From Bacteroidota bacterium (GTDB lineage Bacteria; Bacteroidota; Bacteroidia; Bacteroidales; F082), in the NCBI GenBank assembly GCA_009773165.1, contig WOUZ01000001.1, forward strand, positions 248,001 through 312,000: a stretch of DNA of 64,000 nucleotides, in the 5' to 3' direction. The translations under genes were made by a program, and so were the position numbers. Each line of letters begins with the position of its first letter. The stretch's first letter is position 1. Under the pieces are notes generated by a model. That model had not been told where the DNA came from, ran no database searches, and saw nothing but the letters and a program-made list of their open reading frames with translations. Shown one piece after another: positions 8,154 to 17,496 of this stretch.

Positions 8154-9290
8154 TCAAAAGCATTCTTCGATAAAAAGATCAGACGCAATGCCATCGGCAA
8201 AGAGTTTCCCCTTGTTGGTAAGGTAAAATTTCATGCCTTTTCGGATCAAATGTTCATTGTCAATGTGCTTTTGGGTAGCTTTCACCAAATATGAGCTGTA
8301 GGCTTGCCCAAAACCGTTCGAGATATGCTCCAAATCACACCCCCAGGATGTGCGCAAGGATGTCATAACATATTCATTGAAACGCTGAACAACAGTCAGA
8401 ACCTCCTTTTCTTCGACACATGTATTTGATCCTGAATTTTTTATATATTCTCCGAGGTTCGAAACATTCCATTCCCTCGAATAGCCGTTAAAGGAGTGTG
8501 CCGAAGGGCCAAATCCCAGATAATGACCTCCAAGCCAATAAATGCTGTTGTGTCGGGAGTAATGTCCTGGTTTGGCAAAATTGGAGATTTCATAATGACT
8601 GAAGCCATTTTCCTCCATCATTTTCAGCAAAAGTTCAAATTGACGTGCACTTTGCACTTCATCAACAGCCGCCAGCTTGCCTTTGTGAATCAGATGCGCA
8701 AGTGCTGTTTTTGACTCCACTGTCAGAGCGTATGCCGAGAGATGTGTTATCCCGGTTTCAAGGAACGTGTGGATGTTTTGAATCCATTTTTCATCTGTCA
8801 AAGTTGGGATTCCATAAATAAGATCAATCGTAATGCGATCAAATCCTGCATCTTGCACCATTTTAATACCTTCAATAGCTTGTTTGGCGCTGTGTACACG
8901 ATTGAGATAGGTAAGGTCGTCAGCAAAGAAACTCTGTACTCCCATGCTCAACCTGTTAACAAAGGTGGACTTTAATCCATCAAGATAATGCGTGCTAATG
9001 TCATCAGGATTTGCTTCCAGTGTTATTTCGGCATCAGGCGAAATCGTAAAAACGCTTCTAATTTTCTGCTCAATGGTAAAAAGGTCATGATGTGAAAGCA
9101 TCGATGGGGTACCTCCTCCAAAATAAATTGTATCAACAGTCTGATCATTCAAATATTCTTTTCGGGCATCCATCTCATTCAGTAAAGCATCGACAAAATG
9201 AGGTAATTGCTTGCGTGAAGCCGTTGAAAAAAAATTGCAATAGTGACATTTCTGCTTACAAAACGGTATATGAAGATAAATTCCGGCCAT
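8154..9290 (-). CDS. hemW: HemW, heme chaperone (radical SAM)
   Basis: A 378-residue radical SAM protein. It begins MAGIYLHIPF, and Cys11, Cys15 and Cys18 form the CX3CX2C site for the 4Fe-4S cluster. The signature HNSIYW (HNxxYW), followed by GFGPSAHS, separates HemW from true oxygen-independent coproporphyrinogen oxidase HemN. HemW binds heme and delivers it to respiratory enzymes. The reading frame extends 40 codons further upstream, but that extension is unlike the family, so the ATG at 9290 is preferred. The several cytochromes nearby give it plausible clients. Confidence 0.92.
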   Translation of the reverse strand: MAGIYLHIPFCKQKCHYCNFFSTASRKQLPHFVDALLNEMDARKEYLNDQTVDTIYFGGGTPSMLSHHDLFTIEQKIRSVFTISPDAEITLEANPDDISTHYLDGLKSTFVNRLSMGVQSFFADDLTYLNRVHSAKQAIEGIKMVQDAGFDRITIDLIYGIPTLTDEKWIQNIHTFLETGITHLSAYALTVESKTALAHLIHKGKLAAVDEVQSARQFELLLKMMEENGFSHYEISNFAKPGHYSRHNSIYWLGGHYLGFGPSAHSFNGYSREWNVSNLGEYIKNSGSNTCVEEKEVLTVVQRFNEYVMTSLRTSWGCDLEHISNGFGQAYSSYLVKATQKHIDNEHLIRKGMKFYLTNKGKLFADGIASDLFIEECF

Positions 9291-9454
9291 AAAAAATGAA
9301 ACGTGTTTGAACAAAAAAAACGATAGCGTGTTTATTTGGCGTACTGCACCTGACATGAAGTCTCCTGAAAACCATCCGTTTTCAGCATCAGTTTCGGTTG
9401 TCGGGCGCATGTATGATGAAACAAAAGTAATTTAATCACTTAATTAAGTAACCT

Positions 9455-10111
9455 ATGAAAAAACTATTGTATGTTTTCTCCGCAGTAATTTTCCTTTCAG
9501 CTTGCAACCAGGCACCAAAAACAGCCGAAGAAGCTAAAGATGTTAAAACCACCGCCGCTGAGGCTACCGTTTTTACCGTTGACAAGAGTGCCAGCGCAGT
9601 AAAATGGGAAGGCGCTAAAATCACTGAAACTGTTCATTTTGGTACTGTTAACATCAGCGAAGGCTCATTAGCTGTAAAAGATGGTCAACTAGATGCAGGT
9701 AGTTTTACCCTCGACATGAACAGCATTGTATCTTTGGATCTTACCGAAGATGATGGCAAACTCAAACTGGAAGGTCACCTTAAAAGTGGCGACTTTTTCA
9801 TGACAGAAACCTATCCAACCGCAAAATTTGAAATCACTGCCGTTGAAGCTGCACCATTGCAAGATGGTTCAACACACAAAATTTCAGGTAACCTGACTAT
9901 CAAAGATGTTACCAACGGAATTTCATTCCCGGCTAAAGTTACCATCACCGATGCTATGGCTGAAGCCAGCGCAAAGTTCCTCATCAACCGCAACGAATGG
10001 GGTGTTGTTTGGGGAGGTACAAAAACCGAACAAGGCATTAAAGATTATTTGCAAAACAATCTTATTAAAGATGAAATTGCTTTTGATGTAACCCTCAAGG
10101 CTGCAAAATAA
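9455..10111 (+). CDS. YceI family lipoprotein
   Basis: A 218-residue lipoprotein with lipobox LSAC (Cys17), then a YceI-type lipocalin-like barrel from about residue 45. Family motifs include the start VDKSASAVKWEG and the central stretch MTETYPTAKFEIT. YceI proteins bind polyisoprenoid lipids such as quinones or undecaprenyl carriers in the periplasm. In Bacteroidota they often accompany DUF5777 and cytochrome genes, which lie about 4 kb upstream here. It is monocistronic and ends in a shared terminator. Confidence 0.92.
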   Translation: MKKLLYVFSAVIFLSACNQAPKTAEEAKDVKTTAAEATVFTVDKSASAVKWEGAKITETVHFGTVNISEGSLAVKDGQLDAGSFTLDMNSIVSLDLTEDDGKLKLEGHLKSGDFFMTETYPTAKFEITAVEAAPLQDGSTHKISGNLTIKDVTNGISFPAKVTITDAMAEASAKFLINRNEWGVVWGGTKTEQGIKDYLQNNLIKDEIAFDVTLKAAK

Positions 10112-10130
10112 TCGATAACAATCACAAAAA

Positions 10131-10162
10131 AAACCTGTTGCAAAACAATGCAACAGGTTTTT
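10131..10162. terminator. strong bidirectional terminator
   Basis: AAACCTGTTGCA (10131-10142) pairs perfectly with TGCAACAGGTTT (10149-10160), flanked by an A-run and a T-run. It separates the convergent YceI and pyrophosphatase genes. Confidence 0.9.
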
Positions 10163-10187
10163 TTATGTCTTGTAATGAATCTTTCAA

Positions 10188-10856
10188 CTAAACTTCTGAA
10201 AGGAACACATCAAGGTTGTCAAATTTATGATGATAATCCTCCATCGATCTGCGAATCACTTCATGAGCTTCTTCGATTCCGTATACATGGGTTATTTCTA
10301 CTTTGCTTTCTTTTCCCGGAAGGTCCTTGTAAGTAAGAAAATAATGCTTCAACCGATTCACAACCAATTCGGGGCAATCGTCGATGGTTTTGTAAGTGCC
10401 GTAGACGGCATCATTATTCAATACGGCAACAATTTTATCGTCTGCCTCATTTCCGTCAATCATACGAAAACCACCTATCGGGCGTACCCTTACAAGAATG
10501 TCGCCATGCGTGATGTCTTTCTCTGTTAACACGCAGATATCCAATGGGTCACGATCACCTAATATATCTGTTCTTCCCGTTTTCTCATTGCAGTATTCTG
10601 CAACTCGTGCAGCACAAAAAGTTTGTGGAATAAACCCATACAACGCAGGCACAACGTTGGAGTATTTCTGTGGCCTGTCTAATTTGAGGTAACCTGATAC
10701 TTTGTCAACCTCATACTTCACGGTATCGGTAGGTACCATCTCGATGAAACAAATCAACACTTCAGGCGCTTCATTGCCGATTTCGACCCCGTGCCATGGG
10801 TGCGATTTATACCTTAAACCCATCAGTCGGCCAATGGGATCCATTATTTTTGACAT
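10188..10856 (-). CDS. ppa: inorganic pyrophosphatase, family I
   Basis: A 222-residue cytoplasmic enzyme that splits pyrophosphate to two phosphates and so drives biosynthetic reactions forward. The catalytic metal-binding signature is GDRDPLDICVL, followed by DDKIVAV. The family start DPIGRLMGLRYKSHPWHG is intact. The frame runs nine codons further up, but the ATG at 10856 (MSKIMDP) fits the family better. It is transcribed alone. Confidence 0.95.
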   Translation of the reverse strand: MSKIMDPIGRLMGLRYKSHPWHGVEIGNEAPEVLICFIEMVPTDTVKYEVDKVSGYLKLDRPQKYSNVVPALYGFIPQTFCAARVAEYCNEKTGRTDILGDRDPLDICVLTEKDITHGDILVRVRPIGGFRMIDGNEADDKIVAVLNNDAVYGTYKTIDDCPELVVNRLKHYFLTYKDLPGKESKVEITHVYGIEEAHEVIRRSMEDYHHKFDNLDVFLSEV

Positions 10857-10955
10857 ATTTCTTTGTTTAGCTGGTTTCAACATTCAACGTGCTTTATCCC
10901 GCAAAATTAAGCCATTTTGAGGCCGTTCGCATCATTTGACCAATTATATTTTAGC

Positions 10956-10963
10956 TACTTTTG
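10956..10963 (+). promoter_or_regulatory. -7 element TACTTTTG
   Basis: An exact TAnnTTTG match. A TTTG at 10935-10938 lies 17 bases upstream, slightly short of the optimum. The TTG at 10961 that opens the long reading frame belongs to this element. Confidence 0.55.
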
Positions 10964-11005
10964 CTCCCCGGTCGCTTTTTTGGTGTTAGCTCGCCTGCAA
11001 GCTCA

Positions 11006-11782
11006 ATGATCCTGGTTAAATTTTTAAAAATTCGATGTGTGAAGCATGTTAAAAAGATATTTAAATGGCTGCTCCTGATCATTTCAGGTTGTTTTTTCAT
11101 GCCTGATGGCATTTCGCAGGTGTCGACAATTTATGTCACGCGCAATTCAGAGGCTTTTTCGATGTCGTTCATCAAACCCATCACCCAATCGAGGCAGTCG
11201 TGGCTCAATCCCTATCTCGATGAAAACTGGCAACCTGGATACATCATTTTCTCTGATTCCATCAAATGGGAAGGTCAGCTGCGCCTCGACTTGTACCGGC
11301 ATGAAATGGAGATGGTTGTTGGAAGTGACTCCGTATTGATAACCGACCCACTCAGGCTCAACGAGGTAAAAATGGGAGAAAGCCGTTTTATTTATAGCTT
11401 TTTTATTAAAAATCAACTCGGTAAAGCCTATGCAGCTTCCGACTATTTTGAAGTTCTGACACAGCCGGGCCCTGTAAAACTGCTGATGCAACGTACTTTA
11501 CGCGTCGACGAATCGAAAGCTTCTTCCGGCAATATACAATTAGGCATTAAAGTTGAAGAAAAGATGTCATTTGCTAAAGTTCTATCGTATTACATTCAGC
11601 CTGAACCAAATAAACAAGCTGTTCCTTTGAAAAAGGGCAAAAAAAACTTTCTTGGATATTTCCCTGCAGCGAATCAGAAGGAGCTCATCACTTTTGCGCG
11701 AGACCAAAAATTAAACTATCGGAGATTGGACGATTTGGTGCTGCTTGTCAATTTTTACAACTCTAAATCCGCACGACCATGA
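11006..11782 (+). CDS. secreted protein of unknown function
   Basis: A 258-residue protein starting at the ATG at 11006; the upstream TTG lies within a promoter element. The N-terminus is basic and then hydrophobic (KWLLLIISGCFF), a likely signal peptide ending near GISQV. The mature part is rich in beta-strand-like alternation and has no motif I recognise. It overlaps the next gene by four bases (ATGA), so the two are translationally coupled and probably act together in the envelope. Confidence 0.75.
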   Translation: MILVKFLKIRCVKHVKKIFKWLLLIISGCFFMPDGISQVSTIYVTRNSEAFSMSFIKPITQSRQSWLNPYLDENWQPGYIIFSDSIKWEGQLRLDLYRHEMEMVVGSDSVLITDPLRLNEVKMGESRFIYSFFIKNQLGKAYAASDYFEVLTQPGPVKLLMQRTLRVDESKASSGNIQLGIKVEEKMSFAKVLSYYIQPEPNKQAVPLKKGKKNFLGYFPAANQKELITFARDQKLNYRRLDDLVLLVNFYNSKSARP

Positions 11783-12486
11783 GAAAGTTATTTCTATTGC
11801 TGATTGGTATCCAGCCATGGCTGATTTATGCTCAACATCAAAACTACAAAATAAGCGATGTTGATCTTTCTATCCGTTTCGACACGCTTTCCGTTGACTT
11901 TTTTCTTGGCGGAAAACATGCCACTTTACCCACTTCAGCACAACTTTATTTTTTCGACCAGGACTTGCATATCTATAAACCTGAAAATGTTAGTCCGGAT
12001 ACCTTGTTTCTGTTTCAGCCGGGAAAACAGCATCACATAATTTGGAAAATAAACGAGAAATCATGGAAGAAAGATAAAATGCTTTCACCTTTGGTTGTTG
12101 TTGGAAACCCCTCAGCTAATAATTTCGGGATGGGACCTGAAGCTGCTTTTCTTTCGTTAGTTGTGCCCGGTTTGGGTAACTATTTTGTTGAAGACTCGCG
12201 CTATCAGCGTATAAAACCGTATATGCGAACTGCCGCTGTTGCAGCTTTCCTCTCTGCCGGAATTTATGCTTCCAACCAGCGCTATCGTACAGAACCAAGC
12301 TATTCGGTTGGTGGAGAAATGTGGAAATCAGGCGAGGTGAAATACAGGTTTTTTCGCAACGATGCAGAGTTGCTCATTGGAACTGGTGTAGCAATCTGGC
12401 TGTCCGATATCATTTGGGTAGCTATCAGAGGTACCAATAACCGCACTTTAAAGAAAAATTTTAACACGATGATTATTACACTATAA
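11779..12486 (+). CDS. exported protein with C-terminal membrane helices, unknown
   Basis: A 235-residue protein. The signal peptide ends near LIYAQ. An N-terminal domain of about 90 residues looks beta-rich. A C-terminal part follows with PGLGNYFV and two hydrophobic segments (AAVAAFLSAGIYAS and LLIGTGVAIWLSDIIWV). The PGLG-then-helices layout resembles DUF5683-type Bacteroidota proteins, but I cannot confirm membership. It is coupled to the preceding secreted protein by a four-base overlap and converges with the lipoprotein gene at 12502. Confidence 0.75.
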   Translation: MRKLFLLLIGIQPWLIYAQHQNYKISDVDLSIRFDTLSVDFFLGGKHATLPTSAQLYFFDQDLHIYKPENVSPDTLFLFQPGKQHHIIWKINEKSWKKDKMLSPLVVVGNPSANNFGMGPEAAFLSLVVPGLGNYFVEDSRYQRIKPYMRTAAVAAFLSAGIYASNQRYRTEPSYSVGGEMWKSGEVKYRFFRNDAELLIGTGVAIWLSDIIWVAIRGTNNRTLKKNFNTMIITL

Positions 12487-12501
12487 TCACATGTGATCCT
12501 G

Positions 12502-12999
12502 CTACTTACCAATGTTTACATGCGCAGGAACAGATATGTGCCCCTGAACCATCTTCCATTCATTATCCTTGTTTTTAACGATCACTCCCGTGAACCGAAT
12601 CCCTTCGAAGCTGTGAGCAATGCTATCATAGATGAAATTGTAGTTCATCCGTTGCGAAAACCAGGCAGTATTACCAGTGCAATTCACCCGTATATACTGA
12701 TCCTGAACAGAAACAAATGTTTCGCTGATTAAACTAAACTGTTTGCGGTAAGCTTGCTGAATTTTTTGCCAGCCCATAAGGCGTTCATGTGAGTCGGTAC
12801 CAAGCATCATCGTGCTGTCGCCTGTGTCCCACATTTTTTCAATACTCAGATAATCTTCGTTTTCAACAGCAATCATATATTTCTCCAGCATGTTTTCGAT
12901 CTGTTCTTCATCTACTGTCAGATCATTTTGCTGTGGGCAACGATTGCATCCTGCCATGATAAAAAGCAGGAAAATCAGAATCACTGAAGTGCTTTTCAT
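12502..12999 (-). CDS. NTF2-like (SnoaL/DUF4440) lipoprotein
   Basis: A 165-residue lipoprotein; the lipobox MAGC is followed by a cone-shaped NTF2-like domain. Diagnostic features are an N-terminal helix (EQIENMLEKYMIAVENEDYLSI), the W-D pair in KMWDTGDS and the closing strands ending WKMVQGHIS. These domains usually bind small ligands or have lost catalysis, so no reaction is assigned. The ATG at 12999 is preferred over a TTG two codons upstream. It is transcribed alone. Confidence 0.8.
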   Translation of the reverse strand: MKSTSVILIFLLFIMAGCNRCPQQNDLTVDEEQIENMLEKYMIAVENEDYLSIEKMWDTGDSTMMLGTDSHERLMGWQKIQQAYRKQFSLISETFVSVQDQYIRVNCTGNTAWFSQRMNYNFIYDSIAHSFEGIRFTGVIVKNKDNEWKMVQGHISVPAHVNIGK

Positions 13000-13250
13000 A
13001 TTCAATTTTTTTTTGGTAAAGGAACTAACTTCTTTTTAAAAGATGAAATTACAAAATAATTTCAGGCTTGTCCATGCGAAAACGATAATTTAGAAACATT
13101 ATTGATTAGAATGCCCGAAGGATGGCTTTCAAAGCATCAAACAAACAGTAAATCAATCAAATTTTTCAGAATTTTCTTTCCTAATTGAGGATTCTTTCGT
13201 AAAATTGCAGCCAATTTCAGAGAAAAATACGATCTACACCACAGGCCATC

Positions 13251-14366
13251 ATGAGATTTACAAAGATAGCATTTATTACTACCAGTTTTTTATTGCTGTT
13301 TTCCCTTTTAAGTACTCAGCATATCCACGCTTCAGAGGCTGGACATGATGAACATGAAGCTCCAACGAAGGCCTTCAAGCCCGGAGATATGATCATCAGC
13401 CATATTGTTGATTCTTATGAGTGGCATATTGCCAACATCGGACACACACATATTTCCGTTCCATTGCCGGTAATTTTATACGATAAAAATCAATGGCATG
13501 TGTTCATGTCGAGCAAGTTCAAGCATGGTCAAGAAGCATATCTTGGATATGAAATAGCAAAAGAAGGCGCTCAGAAAGGAAAAATCGTTCGCTTTGAAGC
13601 AGATGGAACGGCAGTATTACCTTATGACTTCTCAATCACAAAAAACGTGTTTGCAGTTTTTGTTTCCTCATTCCTGCTGATTGTCATTTTTCTCAGTGTT
13701 GCCAAATCCTACCGTAAAACTAAAAAACATGCTCCAAAAGGATTTCAATCTATAGCCGAAGTTGCCATCCTTTTTGTACGCGATGAAATTGCACTGGCAA
13801 CAATTGGAAAGAAACATTATGAGCGTTTTGCTCCCTATCTCCTGACTATTTTCTTTTTCATCTTTTTTAATAACCTGCTGGGGTTAATCCCTGTTTTTCC
13901 TTTTGGGGCAAACATTACCGGAAACATCGCTGTAACAGGCGTGTTATCATTATTTACATTTGGAATGATCCTTATTTCAGGTAATAAAAACTATTGGGCT
14001 CATATTTTCAATACGCCAGGCGTGCCCTGGTGGCTTAAACTTCCATTACCGTTGATGCCGATCATCGAATTGGTAGGGGTAGTGACAAAGCCTTTCGTGT
14101 TGATGATTCGTTTGTTTGCCAATATCACTGCAGGGCATATCATTATTCTTGGATTCATCAGTTTGATTTTTGTTTTTGGTAAGACAAGTTTAGCAGCCGG
14201 TTACGGAATGTCAGTCCTTTCCATTACCATGTCCGTCTTCCTGTATTTTCTCGAATTGCTTGTGGCATTTATTCAGGCCTATGTTTTCACCCTGTTATCA
14301 TCCATATTCCTTGGGATGGCTGTTGAAGAGCACCACCATGAAGAACATGAAACGCACCATTCATAG
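13251..14366 (+). CDS. atpB: ATP synthase F0 subunit a
   Basis: A 371-residue membrane subunit forming the proton half-channels. The essential arginine lies in KPFVLMIRLFANITAGHI. It has an N-terminal extension of about 130 residues with its own signal-like segment and a His- and Glu-rich stretch. The body carries the usual transmembrane helices, and a His-rich C-terminus follows. Long N-terminal extensions of subunit a are common in Bacteroidota. It opens the operon atpBEFHAG. No separate atpI is seen upstream. Confidence 0.95.
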   Translation: MRFTKIAFITTSFLLLFSLLSTQHIHASEAGHDEHEAPTKAFKPGDMIISHIVDSYEWHIANIGHTHISVPLPVILYDKNQWHVFMSSKFKHGQEAYLGYEIAKEGAQKGKIVRFEADGTAVLPYDFSITKNVFAVFVSSFLLIVIFLSVAKSYRKTKKHAPKGFQSIAEVAILFVRDEIALATIGKKHYERFAPYLLTIFFFIFFNNLLGLIPVFPFGANITGNIAVTGVLSLFTFGMILISGNKNYWAHIFNTPGVPWWLKLPLPLMPIIELVGVVTKPFVLMIRLFANITAGHIIILGFISLIFVFGKTSLAAGYGMSVLSITMSVFLYFLELLVAFIQAYVFTLLSSIFLGMAVEEHHHEEHETHHS

Positions 14367-14439
14367 ACCTTTGAGATAAAAGAAAAAATAATTTTAATGA
14401 AAAAATAATTCGAATTATCAACCCAAATACCTTAAAATC

Positions 14440-14700
14440 ATGGAATTATTAGCCATTTTGTTGCAAGTTGCAACAGACCTGACACCACTCGCTAAAATGG
14501 CTGCCGGTTTAGGCGCCAGCATTTCAGTTATCGGAGCCAGCATGGGTATCAGCCAAATCGGTCGTGCCGCTTTGGAATCCATTGCCCGTCAGCCTGAAGC
14601 AACTAGTGATATTCGTTCAAGCATGATCGTTTCTGCAGCTCTTATCGAAGGTGTTGCATTTTTTGCGATCGTTGTTTGTTTGCTGATTGTGTTCATATAG
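14440..14700 (+). CDS. atpE: ATP synthase F0 subunit c
   Basis: An 86-residue hairpin of two transmembrane helices joined by the polar RQP loop (Arg50-Gln51-Pro52). The ion-carrying carboxylate is Glu70 in AALIEGVAFFA. It is followed by Gly rather than the Ser/Thr usual in sodium-binding rings, which favours proton coupling. Several copies form the rotor ring, so it must be made in excess of the other subunits. The strong hairpin just downstream may serve that purpose. Confidence 0.96.
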   Translation: MELLAILLQVATDLTPLAKMAAGLGASISVIGASMGISQIGRAALESIARQPEATSDIRSSMIVSAALIEGVAFFAIVVCLLIVFI

Positions 14701-14710
14701 CCAACAGCAC

Positions 14711-14752
14711 AACCTGTGCTTCAACTTAACTGGTTGCAGCACAGGTTTTTTC
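14711..14752 (+). terminator. intercistronic hairpin between atpE and atpF
   Basis: AACCTGTGCT (14711-14720) pairs perfectly with AGCACAGGTT (14738-14747), followed by a T-run. It has the shape of an intrinsic terminator yet lies inside the operon. It may act as a partial terminator or an RNA stabiliser that raises subunit c over the downstream subunits. Confidence 0.75.
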
Positions 14753-14793
14753 TCGATTTTTAACTATGATTACCAAATAATAACCTGACTGTT

Positions 14794-15288
14794 ATGGAAT
14801 TAGTAAACCCCGGACTAGGTCTTATTTTCTGGATGATAGTGGTGTTTTCTGCCGTTTTGTTCATCTTGAAAAAATTTGCCTGGCCTTCCATTTTACAATC
14901 ACTCAAGGACAGGGAACAACACATTGAAGAGGCTTTACATCTGGCTGATGTGACCCATGAAGAAATGAAAAAGTTGAAGCTGGACAATGAAGTGTTGCTT
15001 AAAGAAGCCAAAGAAGAACGTGAAGCCATTATGAATGAGGCACGAAAAATCAGAGAGAAACTGATCGAAGACGCAAAGCAGAAAGCAAATGCCGAAGCTG
15101 ATCGTATTGTGGAAAGTGCCAGAGTTCAAATAGAAAACGAAAGAAAAGCAGCCTTGATGGATATTAAAAATCAAATAGCTGATATTTCTATCGAAATAGC
15201 TGAAAAAATACTCAGGGAAAAACTTCAAACCCCAAAAGATCACGAGCAATACATTCAGAGAGTTATTGACAGCAAACAGCTTAACTAA
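14794..15288 (+). CDS. atpF: ATP synthase F0 subunit b
   Basis: A 164-residue peripheral stalk subunit. One N-terminal transmembrane helix (FWMIVVFSAVLFILKKFAW) is followed by a long charged coiled coil reaching residue 150. The typical LKDREQHIEEAL stretch begins the stalk. It forms a dimer that holds F1 to the membrane together with subunit delta, whose gene starts 24 bases later. Confidence 0.94.
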   Translation: MELVNPGLGLIFWMIVVFSAVLFILKKFAWPSILQSLKDREQHIEEALHLADVTHEEMKKLKLDNEVLLKEAKEEREAIMNEARKIREKLIEDAKQKANAEADRIVESARVQIENERKAALMDIKNQIADISIEIAEKILREKLQTPKDHEQYIQRVIDSKQLN

Positions 15289-15312
15289 ACACGCATCAAC
15301 CTGCATTAAAAA

Positions 15313-15870
15313 ATGAAGCAGATATTACTAGCAAAACGTTATGCCAAAGCGCTGTTTGAATTGGCTCTTCAGGAAAAAGTCACTCCACGCGTTCATTCTG
15401 ACATGTTACTGGTAGCTGATGTAATGGCTGAAAACCGTGAACTCCGCAGGGTGATGACCAATCCACTGATTACAGCTTCTAAGAAAAATTCGTTGATGAA
15501 AAGTCTCTTTGGTAATTTCTTAAGTCCTTTGAGCCTTAAATTTATCGAAATACTTATCAGAAAAGGCAGAGAGCAGCAACTTGCTGAGATTGCCATTCAA
15601 TACAACAAGCTTTACCTTGATTTTAACAATATCGCTGTCGTTGAATTAGTTACTGCTTACCCCTCTGATGCTGCCCTGCGGGCAAAAATCACTGAAATAG
15701 TAGCTAAAAACACTGACAGCACCCTGCAATTTAAAGAAACTACTGATCCCGAAATTATTGGTGGCTTTAAACTTAAAATTGATGACTACCTGCTTGATGC
15801 AACTATCAGCAAGATCATCAGCAACTTACACAAAGAGTTTGATAAAAATTTGTATATTAAACGTTACTAA
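15313..15870 (+). CDS. atpH: ATP synthase F1 subunit delta
   Basis: A 185-residue subunit that links the b stalk to the top of the alpha3-beta3 head. The N-terminal helical bundle starts [12 protein letters not shown], the standard family opening. The C-terminal part has the conserved [19 protein letters not shown] signature. It is placed between atpF and atpA as in most bacteria. Confidence 0.94.
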   Translation: MKQILLAKRYAKALFELALQEKVTPRVHSDMLLVADVMAENRELRRVMTNPLITASKKNSLMKSLFGNFLSPLSLKFIEILIRKGREQQLAEIAIQYNKLYLDFNNIAVVELVTAYPSDAALRAKITEIVAKNTDSTLQFKETTDPEIIGGFKLKIDDYLLDATISKIISNLHKEFDKNLYIKRY

Positions 15871-15887
15871 CGACAACAAGATACATT

Positions 15888-17471
15888 ATGGCAGCAATTA
15901 AACCCGCTGAAGTTTCAGCAATACTGCGTAAAGAACTGGCAGGATTCAAAACCGATGCTGTTTTGGAAGAAGTAGGTTCGGTTTTACAAATCGGTGACGG
16001 TATTGCCCGTGTTTATGGCCTTGGCAATGCAGAATCAGGCGAATTAGTAGAATTTGAAAAAACCGGATTAAGAGGTATTGTACTCAACCTCGAAGAGGAT
16101 AATGTTGGTATCGTGCTCCTTGGAAGCAGCAGCGGCATCCACGAAGGCGATTCGGTTAAACGTACCAAACGCATTGCATCCATCAACGTGGGCGAAGGTA
16201 TGCTCGGACGTGTTATCAACACGCTTGGACAGCCTATCGACGGCAAAGGAGAAATTGCAGGCACTACTTACGAAATGCCACTCGAGCGTAAAGCTCCCGG
16301 TGTTATTTTCCGTCAACCTGTTAACGAACCTTTGCAAACAGGTATCAAAGCCATTGACGCGATGATCCCGATTGGCCGCGGACAGCGCGAGCTGATCATT
16401 GGCGATCGTCAGACCGGTAAAACAGCTATCGCCATCGACACCATCATCAACCAGAAAGAGTTTTATGAACGCGGCGAAACTGTTTATTGCATATATGTAG
16501 CTATCGGACAAAAAGGTTCGACCGTTGCCAATATCCAGAAGACACTCGAAGACAATGGCGCTATGCCATATACCGTAATCATCTCGGCAACCGCGTCTGA
16601 CCCTGCTGCAATGCAGTTTTATGCACCTTTTGCCGGAGCAGCTATCGGCGAGTTTTTCCGTGATTCGGGTCGCCCTGCTTTGGTTATCTATGATGACCTT
16701 TCAAAACAAGCAGTTGCTTACCGCGAAGTGTCGCTGCTGCTGCGTCGTCCTCCGGGCAGGGAAGCTTATCCAGGTGACGTGTTTTATCTACACTCACGCC
16801 TGCTTGAGCGCGCTGCAAAAGTCATCAACTCCGATGAAATTGCAAGCAATATGAACGATTTGCCTGAAAGTATCCGTTCGCTGGTGAAAGGTGGTGGTTC
16901 GCTAACAGCTCTCCCAATCATCGAGACACAGGCAGGCGACGTTTCTGCTTACATCCCTACCAATGTGATTTCGATCACCGACGGACAAATTTTCCTTGAA
17001 ACCAATCTTTTTAACTCCGGTATCAGACCGGCTATCAATGTTGGTATCTCCGTTTCACGTGTGGGTGGTAACGCTCAAATCAAATCCATGAAAAAGGTTG
17101 CAGGAACACTTAAGCTCGACCAGGCTCAATTCCGCGAACTGGAAGCCTTTTCAAAGTTTGGTTCCGACCTCGACGCAGCTACAATGGCTGTTCTTGAAAA
17201 AGGAAAACGTAACCTCGAGATCCTGAAACAGTTACAATATTCACCGCTTACAGTAGAGCATCAGATTGCAGTTATTTTCTGCGGGACGAATAATCTACTT
17301 CGTAACGTGCCTATCAAATCGGTAAATAAATTCCAGACTTCATTCCTCCACGAGCTCGACACCAAACACGCCGATCTCCTGAAAGCCCTGAAAGCCGGAA
17401 AATATGATGATCAGATCGTAGCACGCCTTAAAGAGGTTGCAAAAAGTGTAGCATCAACTTATGAATCATAG
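15888..17471 (+). CDS. atpA: ATP synthase F1 subunit alpha
   Basis: A 527-residue nucleotide-binding, non-catalytic subunit. The N-terminal beta-barrel contains the [10 protein letters not shown] motif. The P-loop is GDRQTGKT, and the alpha-family signature [13 protein letters not shown] is present. It lies 17 bases after atpH. Its catalytic partner atpD is not in this operon but in the convergent atpDC block about 1.8 kb further on. Confidence 0.97.
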   Translation: MAAIKPAEVSAILRKELAGFKTDAVLEEVGSVLQIGDGIARVYGLGNAESGELVEFEKTGLRGIVLNLEEDNVGIVLLGSSSGIHEGDSVKRTKRIASINVGEGMLGRVINTLGQPIDGKGEIAGTTYEMPLERKAPGVIFRQPVNEPLQTGIKAIDAMIPIGRGQRELIIGDRQTGKTAIAIDTIINQKEFYERGETVYCIYVAIGQKGSTVANIQKTLEDNGAMPYTVIISATASDPAAMQFYAPFAGAAIGEFFRDSGRPALVIYDDLSKQAVAYREVSLLLRRPPGREAYPGDVFYLHSRLLERAAKVINSDEIASNMNDLPESIRSLVKGGGSLTALPIIETQAGDVSAYIPTNVISITDGQIFLETNLFNSGIRPAINVGISVSRVGGNAQIKSMKKVAGTLKLDQAQFRELEAFSKFGSDLDAATMAVLEKGKRNLEILKQLQYSPLTVEHQIAVIFCGTNNLLRNVPIKSVNKFQTSFLHELDTKHADLLKALKAGKYDDQIVARLKEVAKSVASTYES

Positions 17472-17496
17472 TGCTTAGCACAATAGTATTCACAAC

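Noticed and set aside
7924-8226. 100-codon plus-strand frame after the SQR-like gene
   Set aside because: It overlaps the better 52-residue ORF in another frame and runs into the end of hemW; its translation looks random.
14394-14409. Tandem-looking AATTTTAATGAAAAAATAATTCGAATTAT stretch between atpB and atpE
   Set aside because: It is AT-rich intergenic sequence without a stable hairpin or repeat structure.
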